From Linum tenue (Eukaryota; Streptophyta; Magnoliopsida; Malpighiales; Linaceae): 64,000 nt of DNA. Location: the NCBI GenBank assembly GCA_946122785.1, contig CAMGYJ010000004.1, positions 54,940,679-55,004,678 of the forward strand, written 5' to 3'. The position numbers were made by a program, and so were the translations under genes. Shown one piece after another: positions 23,789-34,800 of the stretch; positions within the stretch are counted from its first letter, which is position 1, and each line of letters opens with the position of its first letter. The notes under the pieces were generated by a model. The model was not told the origin of the DNA, made no database searches, and saw nothing but the letters and a program-made list of their open reading frames with translations.

Positions 23789-24683
23789 TCAAGTTATCGA
23801 TCTTTGCTTCAAATGAAGTCTGAGATTCCACTGAAGGAGTGCCCTACTCCTTTGAATTTCGCCCTCTTTATGTTGCACCCCAATACCGCGAGTTGCCATC
23901 TCCTCAAATTTTGCCCTCTTCTTGTTGAGCATATCTCCTTGGCGGAAGGAATTATTGAGCATGCGGTCTTCTTGAAAAAGCCTGTTGTAGAAGGTTTCGA
24001 CCTTGAAATGGTCATCAAATCCATGGCGAGGACATTGCAAGAATAGCTCGGTGTACCTCTCCTAAGAATCTTGGACAAAATGTGTGATAGCTCTTTGAAG
24101 TTCGGCCGTCTTTGAAGGTGGACAGTACTGAGCCATGAATTCCTCAAGGAGATAAACCCAAGATGTAACTGAGAGGGGTGCTTGATTGTTGAGCCATCAT
24201 CTTGATGTTCCACTGAAGGAGTATGGAAATAACCTCAATTGAAGTGTCTCTTGTGGAAGACCGTTCACCTTTTATCTCGCCCATGAGCTCCAAGAACATA
24301 TATATTGAAGTGATCTCTTGATGCCTCATGGTTGAGATTGAAGAACTCGATATTATTTTGGTTCATGGAGATAACGCTTGTCTTGATTTCAAAGTTGTTG
24401 GGGACAATGGAAGGAGTCGGATGCTCGGTTTGTATTTCTTCAATTTGTGGGGTGAAGTAATACGCCATAGTCCTCTCTAGTTCTCCCGTATTGTTCTCTT
24501 GATTATGATTTTCTTTCGCTATAGCTTCAACTTTGGCCTCTACTCATTCTTCTTGCTCCAGAGGGTTATGAGTGTCTAACCTCTCCCGAGCCAATCTTAG
24601 CTCTCTTTCCCTTGCTACAAGGCGCAAGGTGCGGTTGATGTTGTGATATTTCGGTTTCAAATCCCCTAGGTTGCTCTGGGTCA
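23789..24683 (-). pseudogene. Ty3/gypsy (Athila-like) gag remnant
   Basis: Read on the minus strand from 24683 the frame gives ...ARERELRLARERLDTHNPLEQEE then a stop. It continues through MAYYFTPQ...IVPNNFEIKTSVISM, typical of Athila-type gag N-termini. Further on, in shifting frames, come VTSWVYLLEEFMAQYCPPSKT and ERYTELFLQCPRHGFDDHFKVETFYN, the core retrotransposon gag motif. Several stops and frameshifts are present and pol is absent. Related to, but not a simple copy of, the remnant at 12165-14311. Confidence 0.75.
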
Positions 24684-25440
24684 TATACAATTTTTGTATC
24701 ACAACTCAAAAAACAACCGTGTAACACAAAACCAATATAAAACAAAAGCTAGAGTAACTATACTCCAATTTTCCTAATAATGGGTCGTGTTCACTAATAA
24801 CGGTGCCCAAAACTTGACTTGTATGCTTCTTAACTACTATCACAACCGAAGGCCAAGAGCAACCATCGATCGGGTGTAGAATAGCGGAAGTAAGCTTAAT
24901 TACCAACTCCAACGCCAAATCTACTATTACTTTGTGAACTATAGATTATCTAGCAATCAAAAGTTTGGTTTTAACTAATAAGCTAACATACAAAACAAGT
25001 AAAAATTGGTTGAGATCTATTGAGGAAACCTCACTCTGATGAGCTTCCCTCTAACTACAAATTAGACCAATGATTGACCTTCCAAGCTTTCCCGCTCAAG
25101 ATTACGAAGAATCCTAAACCCGCTTGAAATCCCAATTTGAGTTATCCAAGCTCACCTAGGATGAACTATCCGGACGGAGAGTTCACATATGGAAAAATAA
25201 AACAGCTAGGGGCATGGAATTTAGACTCTCACTAAAGGATAATGATCCAATATGGCATTATAGTCTGATCTTACTCTCGATCAATCGACCAACTATGAAG
25301 AATTGAGAAATTACTCTAATCAACCTAATTAGATATTCTCTACCTTAAGTTAATAGCACAAGTTAAGTTCACAGTTGTTTCATATTCTCTCGTTGTTAGG
25401 GTTTCCGCTAAGAAAAAGTCGCTCCGAGTTTCTAAGAGCT
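24684..25440 (-). repeat. Probable 5' leader and LTR of the gypsy remnant
   Basis: Upstream (rightward) of gag on the minus strand. TGGCGTTGGAGTTGG near 24910-24917 may be a decayed TGGCGCC-type primer-binding site, followed on the far side by an AT-rich LTR-like stretch. The phrase CTATTCTACACCCG is shared with the other gypsy region near 14535. Borders are uncertain. Confidence 0.4.
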
Positions 25441-25603
25441 AGTCTGTTTTTTATTTTTTTAGATAAGGGTGAAATAGGTTTTTGTTTATACAGTTAAGTT
25501 CTACTGAAGGAATTCGAACCGTTAACCTCCAGATTCGAGCCGCCACCAACAGTTATTTCCGACGACCACTGGCCTTGCCGGCGAACCTTGTCCACAGTCT
25601 AGG

Positions 25604-28600
25604 ATGTTGATCGAAGAAAATGGCGAGTTGGACGATGAAAGAGTTTCTCAGATGAAGAAGGATAAGAAGCCGATCGTCCAAAATGAAGAAAAAGAACCCT
25701 ATCCTACATCAAATGACTTTGTTGATGAAGATTCAGGTGGTACGCCTACCCTCGACGAAGAAGAAGAAAATGAAGGTTGATTGAATAATATATATGCTTG
25801 TGTTGTTGAGATTGGTTGGTTTTATTGAATGACATTTAATGATGTTGATGTTGTTATGGGGTACTGATACGGGGGTTTTGGATACGATTTAGTGAAATGT
25901 TGGATATTGGTCTGGTCATGTTGGAACTGGTGTGTATCCTACTGTTTAATGCAATGCTTGATAGTAGTCTGGTATAAATAGATAGTATTTATTGCAAGTC
26001 TGGATATTTGTTGAAGCCTATGTATTATAATAGTTTGTGGGTATGATTTTGACGTATGTTGGATAGTAGTCTGGGCATATTGATTTCATTTGTTTATTGG
26101 ACAATATGGATGATAACATGCCTCATTCCATTAACTCGCAGCTCATAAGACGTTGGACCTAGAAGACGAGGAAGCGAGGAAGAACATCTTTTATCGGCCT
26201 AAGGATGAGTGTTTAGATTTCTATAAACGATATGCTCACAAAAAGGGGTTTGGTGTTCGAATAGATGGGAAACACATAAGAAAGATTAAGAATTCTAAAG
26301 GAGTGGTGGAGAAAATTTATGCATACCTTAATTACTTTTTTAATAAGGAAGGCTGGACTTCCACTAGCGAAGTAAATGTGGACAAACAGATAGAGTCGGA
26401 AGACAAGGTTGAGGATAGAAGACGTCCTAAAAGAAAGAGGCCTCGAGTTAGGGATGGATGTCCCGCCTGTGTTCGTTTTCGATGGGATGCTACTAGGAAC
26501 GGATTTGTGGTGTATGAATTCGTAGAAGCCCACAGTCATGGTTTGCACTCTACCGAGCATATGCACTTGCACAAGTCCTACAAGTGCATGAGTGATGCTC
26601 AGAGAAAGATGGCCGAAGCTAATCGTGATGTCACGATGAGTCTTAGTGCATCGTATCAGTTATTGGCTAAGTGTGCCGGTGGCTATAAAAATCTGACTTT
26701 TACCAAATTCAATCAGAAGAACCACTTGAATAGTAAAAGGCAAAGGAAAATGGCTCGTGGCGAAGTGACTTATTTGCTTAACTACTTTGAGGACTTAAAG
26801 GACAAGCCTCTTGACTTCTTTTATGCTGTAGAGGTAGATTGCGAGGAGAAAGTTTCTAATATTTTTTGGCGGACAATGGATGGGTGAAGATTATGCGCTT
26901 TTTGGAGATTGAGTCTCCTTTACCACCTTCCGAACCAATAAATACTTCCGTCCACTGGGTACGTTAATCACCTAATTCGCTTGAGTTCTTTTGACACTCG
27001 TTCGGTTATGCATTGTCATTAATAGTGTAGGTACATTACAGAAATGGTTATGAATATAATGTAGGGTGGCTCGAAAGTGGTATGTTGTGATCCGATATTG
27101 GCATGTTATTTGCCGATATTTATTTTGTAACAGAGAGGATATTAATCCGCGTTTATAGGATATTAGTCTGAGTTGTACTGATATTTGTTAGCCTATGCAA
27201 TAACATTGTTCTGTGCAGTATGGATATTATATGTCACTATCAAGTCCTATCACATAAGTCTTGCAACCTTAGTTAGGGCTGCCCGCCAAGGGCCCATGGA
27301 CCGAAGGCCCATGAAACAATAATAGTAGGAGAGGAATTACGTAATTTCCTTGGGTTTTATCGACACTCATTCGGTTATGCATTGTCATTAATAGTTGTCT
27401 TGTACATGGATGTTTGTAGGTTTCAATCGCCACCGTCAAACTTGTGTGCTTGGTGCTTGTTTGATGTATGACGAGACTACTCCGTCTTTTGAATGGTTGT
27501 TTGCTTTTATTTTCTAAGATATCAACAGTGAGAAAGAGTTCGACATGGCATGGAGCGTCATGGTTTCTGATTGTTTCCCAAATAGCGACATTGCGGATGG
27601 CCACCCATGGTTGGAACGTTTGAAGAAATTTTGTTATCGATGGTGTTCCTTATGGTTGAAAGGTCAATTCACAGCCGGGATGTTGACTACGCAAGCCAGC
27701 GAGTCATGCAATGCACAAGTGCGACTTTTCTTAAAGCCGAGGCATGATTTGAACTTGTTTTTCATTCACTTTAGCAGGTACATACGCGGAATATTACTTT
27801 GTCTTTCTCTGATATTAGTGTGCTAGGTATGGATATTTGTATATTTCATCTGGATATTCCTATGCAATTACTTTGTTCTTCTCAGATATTAGTACGGGTC
27901 TGAGTGGATATTAGTCTGGACACTGAAGTATTTTCTCTTGCTTCCTAATTGTAGTTTGTTGGCTGACAAAACACGCAAGGAGATAGAGTCAGACTACAAT
28001 GCGAAACAATCGGTTCCCTATATAATGCTAGAGCATAGCCCGATCCTTCAACATGTGGCAAAGATCTTTACTCCTAACATCTTCAATTAGATACAAAAGC
28101 AGTATTTGAAAATTGAATCCTATCTAATGGAGACACTCTCACATAATAGGGATGATGGCATGATTGGCTACTTCACATATATGATGGAGGATGGTGAGCA
28201 TAGTGATGAGCATGTATTTCTCGTCGATATTTCTATAAGGACATTAGTATGCTAATGCAGAATGTTCAGAACTTTCAGAGTGTTATGTCGCCACATGATT
28301 AAGGTGATGACACTTCTTGGAGATTTTGGGGAAGCATGTATGAGAAGTATTCCAGATCATTACATATTCAAGCGATGGACGTTGGAGGTGAGAAAGAAAG
28401 TGGTTGTTGATGTCGATGGTTCTGTTAGTCCTTCAGCTGTCACTGAGAATGATGCGGGAAAAGGTATAGCAATGCGGTACCGAGAAACCAAAACAATGTT
28501 GAATCAGCTAGCTATGAACCTGTCGATGGCCGGTGACAAAGACTACAATAAGTGGATGGGAACACTCAAGAAACTGTTCAATGAGGCAAACAAGGCATTG

Positions 28601-28923
28601 TTAAAGACTATACAAGCGAGGACAGTAAGTGTATTCACTAATATCATTTTTACATTGTTAGAGTTTTATACCATTGCATTTACTATATTCTCTAACATTG
28701 TAGGACGGTCTGTACCGATAACTGGGCTGACTCTGAAGGAGAAGAGTAATCAAAGGAGCCACGACAAGGAACATTATTAGTCTAAGAATGTAAATGAACG
28801 CCTTTGAAAGAAACGTGTCTATAGGAATAGAATGAAATCAGTTGAAGTTGTCACGTCGGACAACAATACTCAACCGGATGACCATCTTAGTGATTTGGAC
28901 GATAATCTTGTTGAATGGTTATG
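25604..28923 (+). pseudogene. FAR1-related MULE transposase, left arm, disabled
   Basis: Apparent exons: 25604-25774 (acidic leader with KKDKKPIVQNEE), 26142 to ~26957 (FAR1 DNA-binding domain: DFYKRYAHKKGFGVRIDG ... GCPACVRFRWD ... EAHSHGLHS, then the start of the MULE domain), ~27419-27776 (MULE domain), ~27955-28625 (SWIM finger CRMFRTFRVLCRH) and a short last exon to 28923. Introns contain GATATTAGTCTGGG-like motifs. It is non-functional: stops or frameshifts occur near 26890, 27517, 28088 and 28252, and a 195-bp deletion near 27505 removes the stretch holding FTDRDAAM, including a catalytic Asp, that survives in the right arm. It belongs to the FHY3/FAR1-like Mutator transposase lineage. 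A TE copy is more likely than a host FRS gene because it sits in an inverted duplication of TE sequence. Confidence 0.85.
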
Positions 28924-29336
28924 AATAGAATGTAGGGTGGTTCGAGAGTGGTCTATTGTGATATGATATTGACATGTGATTCTAGGATACGTTTTTGTCA
29001 TGCTGTGGATATTAATCCGCTTGTAATAGATAGTGGTCTGGGCGATATAAATATTTGTTCGCATATGTAGCGATATTAGTTTGGGCTTCCAGGATATCAG
29101 TATTGTCAACAACAAGTTAAATAGTACCAATGATTACTCCTTTCACTATTCACATGTGACCTTTTTTGTTACTGTACTCATGTGAGGGTTTTGTACTTTT
29201 GTTTCTATTCTCTAAGGACATGTTGCTAGAGTACTTCTGTATGACCATTTGTCTACTTAAGACAAATCACACACAAACAACATCGGCTATCCTCCTCCCT
29301 CGGTTTCTTCTTCTCTTCTCTTCCAAAGCAAAATCC

Positions 29337-29605
29337 ATGTCTGGAGAGACTCCTAAATCAGAGCGTCGGGTATTGGTGGATGAGTTTGAATATGATGGTG
29401 TTGTGCTCAGTTACCATGGTTGGAGAGCCGCTAGACGACTTGTTGTTGATGGAGTCAACCCACCGAAGATGTATTTTCGATGTCTGATGTAGAGTACGAC
29501 AACGATAAGGGGTGTGGTTTTCACATGGATTGGGACGAAGTAATGTTCCCCGCTTTTTCAGAGTCGGATGATGAAGATAACACCGAGAAGACCGTGAAAA
29601 AATGA
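29337..29605 (+). pseudogene. GRF-zinc-finger-like small protein, left arm, broken
   Basis: The frame begins MSGETPKSERRVLVDEFEYD and runs to a stop near 29490 after RCLM. The right-arm copy continues at this point with YDYDNDKGCGFHMDWDE. Here a small indel and TAG interrupt it, and the missing part resumes in another frame to 29605 with an acidic tail. See the intact copy at 30232-30459. Confidence 0.75.
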
Positions 29606-29785
29606 ATTAGTATTTCCTGTCATCACTCATCACCATGTATTGTGTTGAGTTTGTTTCTATTTCTGATTCAAAGTGTTATCCATCTTTATCTACAATTAGT
29701 CTGGGCTATAAGGATATTAGTCTACATAAAGACGGGTATTAGTCTGGGCCTTAAGGACATTAGTCTGGGCTCTATTGATATAAGT

Positions 29786-30019
29786 CTGAGAGTTAAGGAT
29801 ATTAGTCTACATAAAGAAGGTATTAGTCTGAGATGTAAGAATATTGGTTTGTGCCTTAAGGATATTAGTCTACATAAAGACAGATATTTACTTTGGAGGT
29901 TACAAACCACCATCCATCCCTGAATATTATCCAACCCTAAATAGCATTCATCCCTAAATATTATCCAACCTTAAGTTCAGTTTTACAAACCAATATCACA
30001 CTACATTTGTTTGTAGACT
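29786..30019. other. Loop spacer of the inverted duplication
   Basis: The stretch where the two arms stop matching. Contains AATATTATCCAACC repeated twice and CATCCCT phrases, with no coding frame. It would form the loop of a hairpin transcript. Confidence 0.7.
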
Positions 30020-30231
30020 AATATCAATAGAGCCTAGACTAATGTCCTTAAGGCCCAGACTAATACCCGTATTTATGTAGACTAATATCCTTAGAGCCCA
30101 GACTAATAGTAGATAAAGATGGATAACACTTTGAATCAGAAATATAAACAAACTCAACACAATACAAGGTGATGACAGGAAATACTAATTCATTTCTTCA
30201 CGGTCTCCTCGGTGTTATCTTCATCATCTGA

Positions 30232-30459
30232 CTATAAAAAAGCGGGGAACATTACTTCGTCCCAATCCATGTGAAACCCACACCCCTTATCATTGTCATA
30301 GTCGTACATCAGACATCGGAAATACCTCTTTGGTGGGTTGACTCCATCAACAACAAGGTGTCTAGCGACTCTCCGACCATGGTAACAGAGCACAACACCA
30401 TCATATTCGAACTCATCCACCAATCCCCCACGCGCTGGTTTAGGAGTCTCTCCAGACAT
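30232..30459 (-). CDS. Small GRF-zinc-finger-like protein of the MULE, right arm
   Basis: An intact 75-residue frame from the Met in MSGETPKPARGG. It reads CYHGRRVARHLVVDGVNP, PKRYFRC and CGFHMDWDE, matching the pattern of a GRF-type zinc finger (Cys-X-His/Cys, Asn-Pro-X-Arg-X-Phe-X-X-Cys, Cys-Gly-Phe-X-X-Trp). GRF fingers bind nucleic acid in other proteins. It lies downstream of the FAR1/MULE gene on the same strand and is present in both arms, so it was part of the element before the duplication. The frame is open 46 codons upstream, but that stretch looks like leader. The role is unknown; it could be an accessory protein or a fused tail exon of the transposase gene. Confidence 0.6.
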   Translation of the reverse strand: MSGETPKPARGGLVDEFEYDGVVLCYHGRRVARHLVVDGVNPPKRYFRCLMYDYDNDKGCGFHMDWDEVMFPAFL

Positions 30460-31596
30460 GGATTTTGCTTTGGAAGAGAAGAGAAGAAGAAACTGAGGGA
30501 GGAGGATAGCCGATGTTGTTTGTGTGTGGTTTGTCTTAAATAGACAAATGGTCATACGGAAGTACTCTAGCAACATGTCCTTAGAGAATAGAAACAAAAA
30601 CCCTCACATGAGTACAGTAACAAAAAAAAAAGTCACGTGTGAATAGTGAAAGAAGTAATCATTGGTACTATTGAACCTGTTGTTGACAATACTGATATCC
30701 TGAAAGGCCATACTAATATTGGTACATATGTGAACAAATATCCATATCACCCAGACCGCTATCTATTACAAGCGGATTAATATCCAGAGCATGACAAAAA
30801 CGTATCATGGAATCACATGTCAATATCATATCACAATAGTCCACTCTCGAACCACCCTACATTCTATTCATAACCATTCAGCACGATTATCATCCAAATC
30901 ACTAAGATGGTCATCCGGTTGAGTATTGTTGTTGGTGTGACCACTTCAATTGATTTCATTCTATTCCTATAGAGGTGTTTCTTTTAACGGCATTCTTTTT
31001 CATTCCTAGACTTAGGGGTGGCAATACGGTCCGGTCCGGTTAAATTGGCCCGAATTGATCCGGTCCAGTCCGGTTTTTTTGGAAATATGGGGACCAAAAC
31101 TTGAATTGGGTACAGTCTGGTTTTGACCCGGTTCGGTTTTGACCCAGTCCGGTCCCAATCCGGTTTTCACCTTTTTTGACCCGTTTTGACCATATTGCAA
31201 AAAATTCAGCAGCATATACCCAATTCGATTATGCAAAATACATATAATTGGTATGAACTGATGACTTTAGCTATTTGCCTACAATAGTCATTAGATGAAT
31301 TTCTAGAATTATACAAAATAAATTTCAGAAACACTTAAAAATACAAGTAATCTTGAGGCGAATCACATAATCGAAATACACAATTTATGAAATTGAATGT
31401 ACTGTAGTTGTACCATAAAATCGATTTAATCTAACCCTTAAAAGAAATAAGAAGGCTGATAATGATTAAGTTAATATTCAATTAATTTCCAATTAATAAA
31501 GACAGTAATACATAGCCTAATTTCTTTGATAACCACTACAATTCCCCCCGCCACCGCCATATCGTCAAACTTACTTTTCCTCTGTCCTTCTCCTCT

Positions 31597-31600
<4 letters not shown>

Positions 31601-31632
<32 letters not shown>
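31601..31632. repeat. (AT)n microsatellite
   Basis: Sixteen AT units, just upstream of the captured peroxidase-like leader. It may have acted as the TATA region of the source gene. Confidence 0.9.
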
Positions 31633-31635
<3 letters not shown>

Positions 31636-31726
31636 ACCCACCACCCAATCGGAAATTCAGAATCCGCAAGTTGCATCACACACACGCACCGGAGACATTT
31701 TTTTCTCCCTTCCTGGTGGTAAGGAA

Positions 31727-31895
31727 ATGAGGACGATGTTGTTTCCCGTGGTGGTGATACTGATGTTCGCGGTGGAGGACGGCTGAGTGGAGGCGGCGAT
31801 CGGGCTGCAGCAGCCTTTGAAGCTCAAGTACCAGTACTACAGGCGGCACACGACTTGCAAGTACGCGGAGGCGTTCGTGAGGCACCAGGCTTATT
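31727..31895 (+). pseudogene. Captured 5' end of a class III peroxidase-like gene
   Basis: From ATG at 31727 the frame gives a hydrophobic signal-peptide-like start (MLFPVVVILMFAV), an in-frame TGA, then LKLKYQYYRR, TTCKYAEAFVRHQ. This matches the N-terminal pattern of class III peroxidases (Leu-X-X-X-Tyr-Tyr ... Thr-Cys-X-X-Ala-Glu-X-X-Val-Arg). The YY-TTCKYAE-FVRHQ form resembles the divergent subgroup that includes Arabidopsis peroxidase 26, from memory. It stops before the distal haem site. It is not derived from the window's own peroxidase, whose sequence here is different. It lies wholly inside the hAT element at 31013-32104. Confidence 0.55.
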
Positions 31896-34800
31896 CTGAG
31901 CCTCTAAATCTGTTTTGTAATTATCCGATCTTCCGATTTTTACACGGTTTTGACCCGGACCGGATTGGTCCGGGTTTTTTGCTAATTCTAAGACCAAAGA
32001 CGGGATTGGATTGTTTTAAATTCGGTCCCGGTCTTAAAACGGTTCGGATTTTACGGTCCGGTTTCCGGTTTTCAATCCGGTCCCGGTCCAAACTGCCAGC
32101 CCTACCTAGACTGATAACATTCCATGTCGTGGCTCCTTGGATTACTCTTCTCCTTTATAGTCAGTCCAGTTATCGGTACAGACCGTCCTACAATGTTAGA
32201 GAATATAGTAAATGCAAAGATATAAAACTCTAATAATATACAATGATATTAGTGAATACACTTACTTTCCTCGCTAGTTATAGTCTTTGACAATGCCTTG
32301 TTTGCCTCATTGAATAGTTTCTTGAGTGATCCCATCCAGTTATTGTAGTCTTTCTCACAGGCCATTGACAGATTCGTAGCTAGCTGATTCAACATTGCTA
32401 TGGTTTCTCGGTACTGCATTGCTATACCTTTTCCCGCATCATTCTCAGTGGCAGCTGAAGGACTAAAAAAGCATTGACATCAACAACCTCTTTCTTTCTC
32501 GCCTCCAACGTCCATCGCTTGAGTATGTAATGATCTGGAATGCTTCTCATACATGCTTCCCCAAAATATCCAAGAAGCCGCATCACCTTAATCATGTGGC
32601 GGCATAACACTCCAAAAGTTTCGAACATTCTGCATTCGCATACTAATTTCCTCGTAGAAATATCGACGAGAACGACACGCTCATCACTACGCTCACCATC
32701 CTCCATCATCTATGTGAGGTAGACAATCATGACATCCTCCCTAGTATGTGAGAGTGTCTTCCATTAGATAGGATTTAGTTTTCAAATACTGCTTTTGTAT
32801 CTGATTGAAGATGTTAGGAGTAAAGATCTTTGCCGCATGTTGGAGGATCGGACTATGCTCCAACATTATATAAGCAACCGATTGTTTCGCATTGTAGTCT
32901 AACTCTGTCTCCTTGCGTCTTTTGTCAGCCAACAAACTACAATTAGGAAGCAAGAGAAAATACTTCAGTGCCAGACTAATATCAACTCAGACCCGTACTA
33001 ATATCCGAAAAGAACAAAGTAATATTTCACCATGGCATAGGAATATCCAGATGAAATATACGAATATCCATACCTAGCACACTAATATCAAAGAAAGACA
33101 ACGTAATATTCCGCGTATGTACCTGCTAAAGTGAATGAAAAACAAGTCCAAATCATGCCTCGACTTAAAGAAAAGTCGCACTTGTGCATTGCACGACTTG
33201 CTGGCTTGCGTAATCAACATCCCGGCTGTGAATTGATCTCTCAACCATAAGGAACACCATTGATGACGAAATTTGTTCAAACTTTCCAACCATGGGTGGT
33301 CATCCGCAATGTCGCTATTTGGGAAACAATCAGAAACCATGGTGCTCCATGTCATGTCGAACTCTTCCTCACTGTCGATGTCGTAGAAAATAAAAGCAAG
33401 ATGATTTTGGAAATTCTTCCAAAATGCCTTGTCCTTGCGAAGATGCTTCATGGCATTTATGAGGATGTGCCAAGTACAGAGGGCATGAAACCCGGTAGAC
33501 CACTCCTTTCTAAGGGAAGCTGTCATGGCGGCGTCCCGATCAGTAAAGGTAGTGAATGGGAGCTTCTTCTTCATGCACCGACTAAATGAAACAAACAACC
33601 ATTCAAAAGACGGAGTAGTCTCGTCATACATCAAACAAACACCAAACACACAAGTTTGACAGTGGTGATTGAAACCTACAAGCATCCCTGCACAAGACAA
33701 CTATTAATGACAATGCATAATCGAACGAGTGTCGAAAAAACTCAAGGGAATTACGTGATTCCTCTCCTACTATTATTGTGTATGGGCCTTCGGCCCATGA
33801 GCCCTCGGCAGGCAGGCCTAACTAAGGTTGCAAGCCTTATGTGTTAGGACTTGATAGTGTGTTTAGTTTTGATGGATAGTAAAAAAACGTATAATATCCA
33901 TACTGCACAGAACAATGTTACTACATAGGCTAACAAATATCAGTACAACCCAGACTAATATCCTATAAAAGCGGATTAATTTCCTCTCTGTTGCAAAAAA
34001 ATATCCTCAAATATCATGTTAATATCGGATCACAACAGACCACTCTCGAGCCACCCTACATTCTAGTCATAACCATTTCTAAAATATACCTACACTATTA
34101 ATGACAATGCATAACCGAATGAGTGTCGAAAGAACTTAAGGGAATTAGGTGATTCGCGTACCCAGTGGACGGAAGTATTTACTAGTTCGGAAGGTGGTAT
34201 CAAAGGAGACCGAATCTCCAAAAAGTGCATAATCTTCACGCATCCTACCGTCCGCCCAAAAAATATTAGCAACTTTCTCCTCGCAATCTACCTCTACAAC
34301 ATAAAAGAAGCGAGGATGCTTGTCCTTTTGGTCCTCATAGTAGTCAAGCAAAAAAGTCGCTTCACCACGAGCCATTTTCCTTTGCTTTTTACTGTTCAAG
34401 TGGTTCTTCTGATCGCATTTGATAAAAATTAAATTTTGATAGCCACCAGCACACTAAGCCAATAACTGATACGATGCGCTAAGACTCATCCCGTTATCGC
34501 GAGTAGCTTCGGCCATCTTTCTCTAAGCATCACTCATGCACTTGTTGGACTTGTGCAAGTGCATATGCTCAGTAGAGTGCAAACCATGATTGTCGGCTTC
34601 TACGAATTCATACACCACAAATCCGTCCCTAGTAGCATCCCATCAAAAACGAACACGGGTGGGACATCCATCCCTAACTCGAGACCTGTTTCTTTTAGGG
34701 CGCCTTCTTTCCTCAACCTGTCTTCCCACCGTATCTGTTTGTCCACATTTACTTCGCTAGTGGAAGTCCAGCCTTCCTTATTACAAAAGTAATAAAGATA

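Larger units (their letters stand above)
31013..32104. mobile_element. Non-autonomous hAT element carrying a peroxidase gene fragment
   Basis: A 1092-bp element inside the right arm. Ends are TAGGGGTGGCA and, reversed, TAGGGCTGGCA. It is flanked by a perfect 8-bp duplication CCTAGACT (31005-31012 and 32105-32112). About 200 bp at each end is filled with GGTCCGGT/ACCGGACC motifs. The core (about 31540-31900) has different base composition and includes a (TA) repeat, a leader and the start of a peroxidase-like reading frame. No transposase. Confidence 0.9.

Noticed and set aside
23445..24046. Plus-strand frames over the gypsy gag remnant
   Set aside because: Antisense to recognisable gag motifs such as CPRHGFDDHFKVETF.
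25470..25536. tRNA or SINE next to the left arm of the inverted duplication
   Set aside because: Only a B-box-like GGTTCGAATTCC on the minus strand is present; no A box at the right distance and no clover-leaf.
25604..28923. Domesticated host FHY3/FAR1-type gene
   Set aside because: Several stops, an internal deletion and an inverted TE-like duplicate make a dead transposase copy the better reading.
29642..29934. Frames of repeated SLGLKDISL-type peptides near the loop of the inverted duplication
   Set aside because: They translate the GATATTAGTCTGGGC repeat and have no start context or domain.
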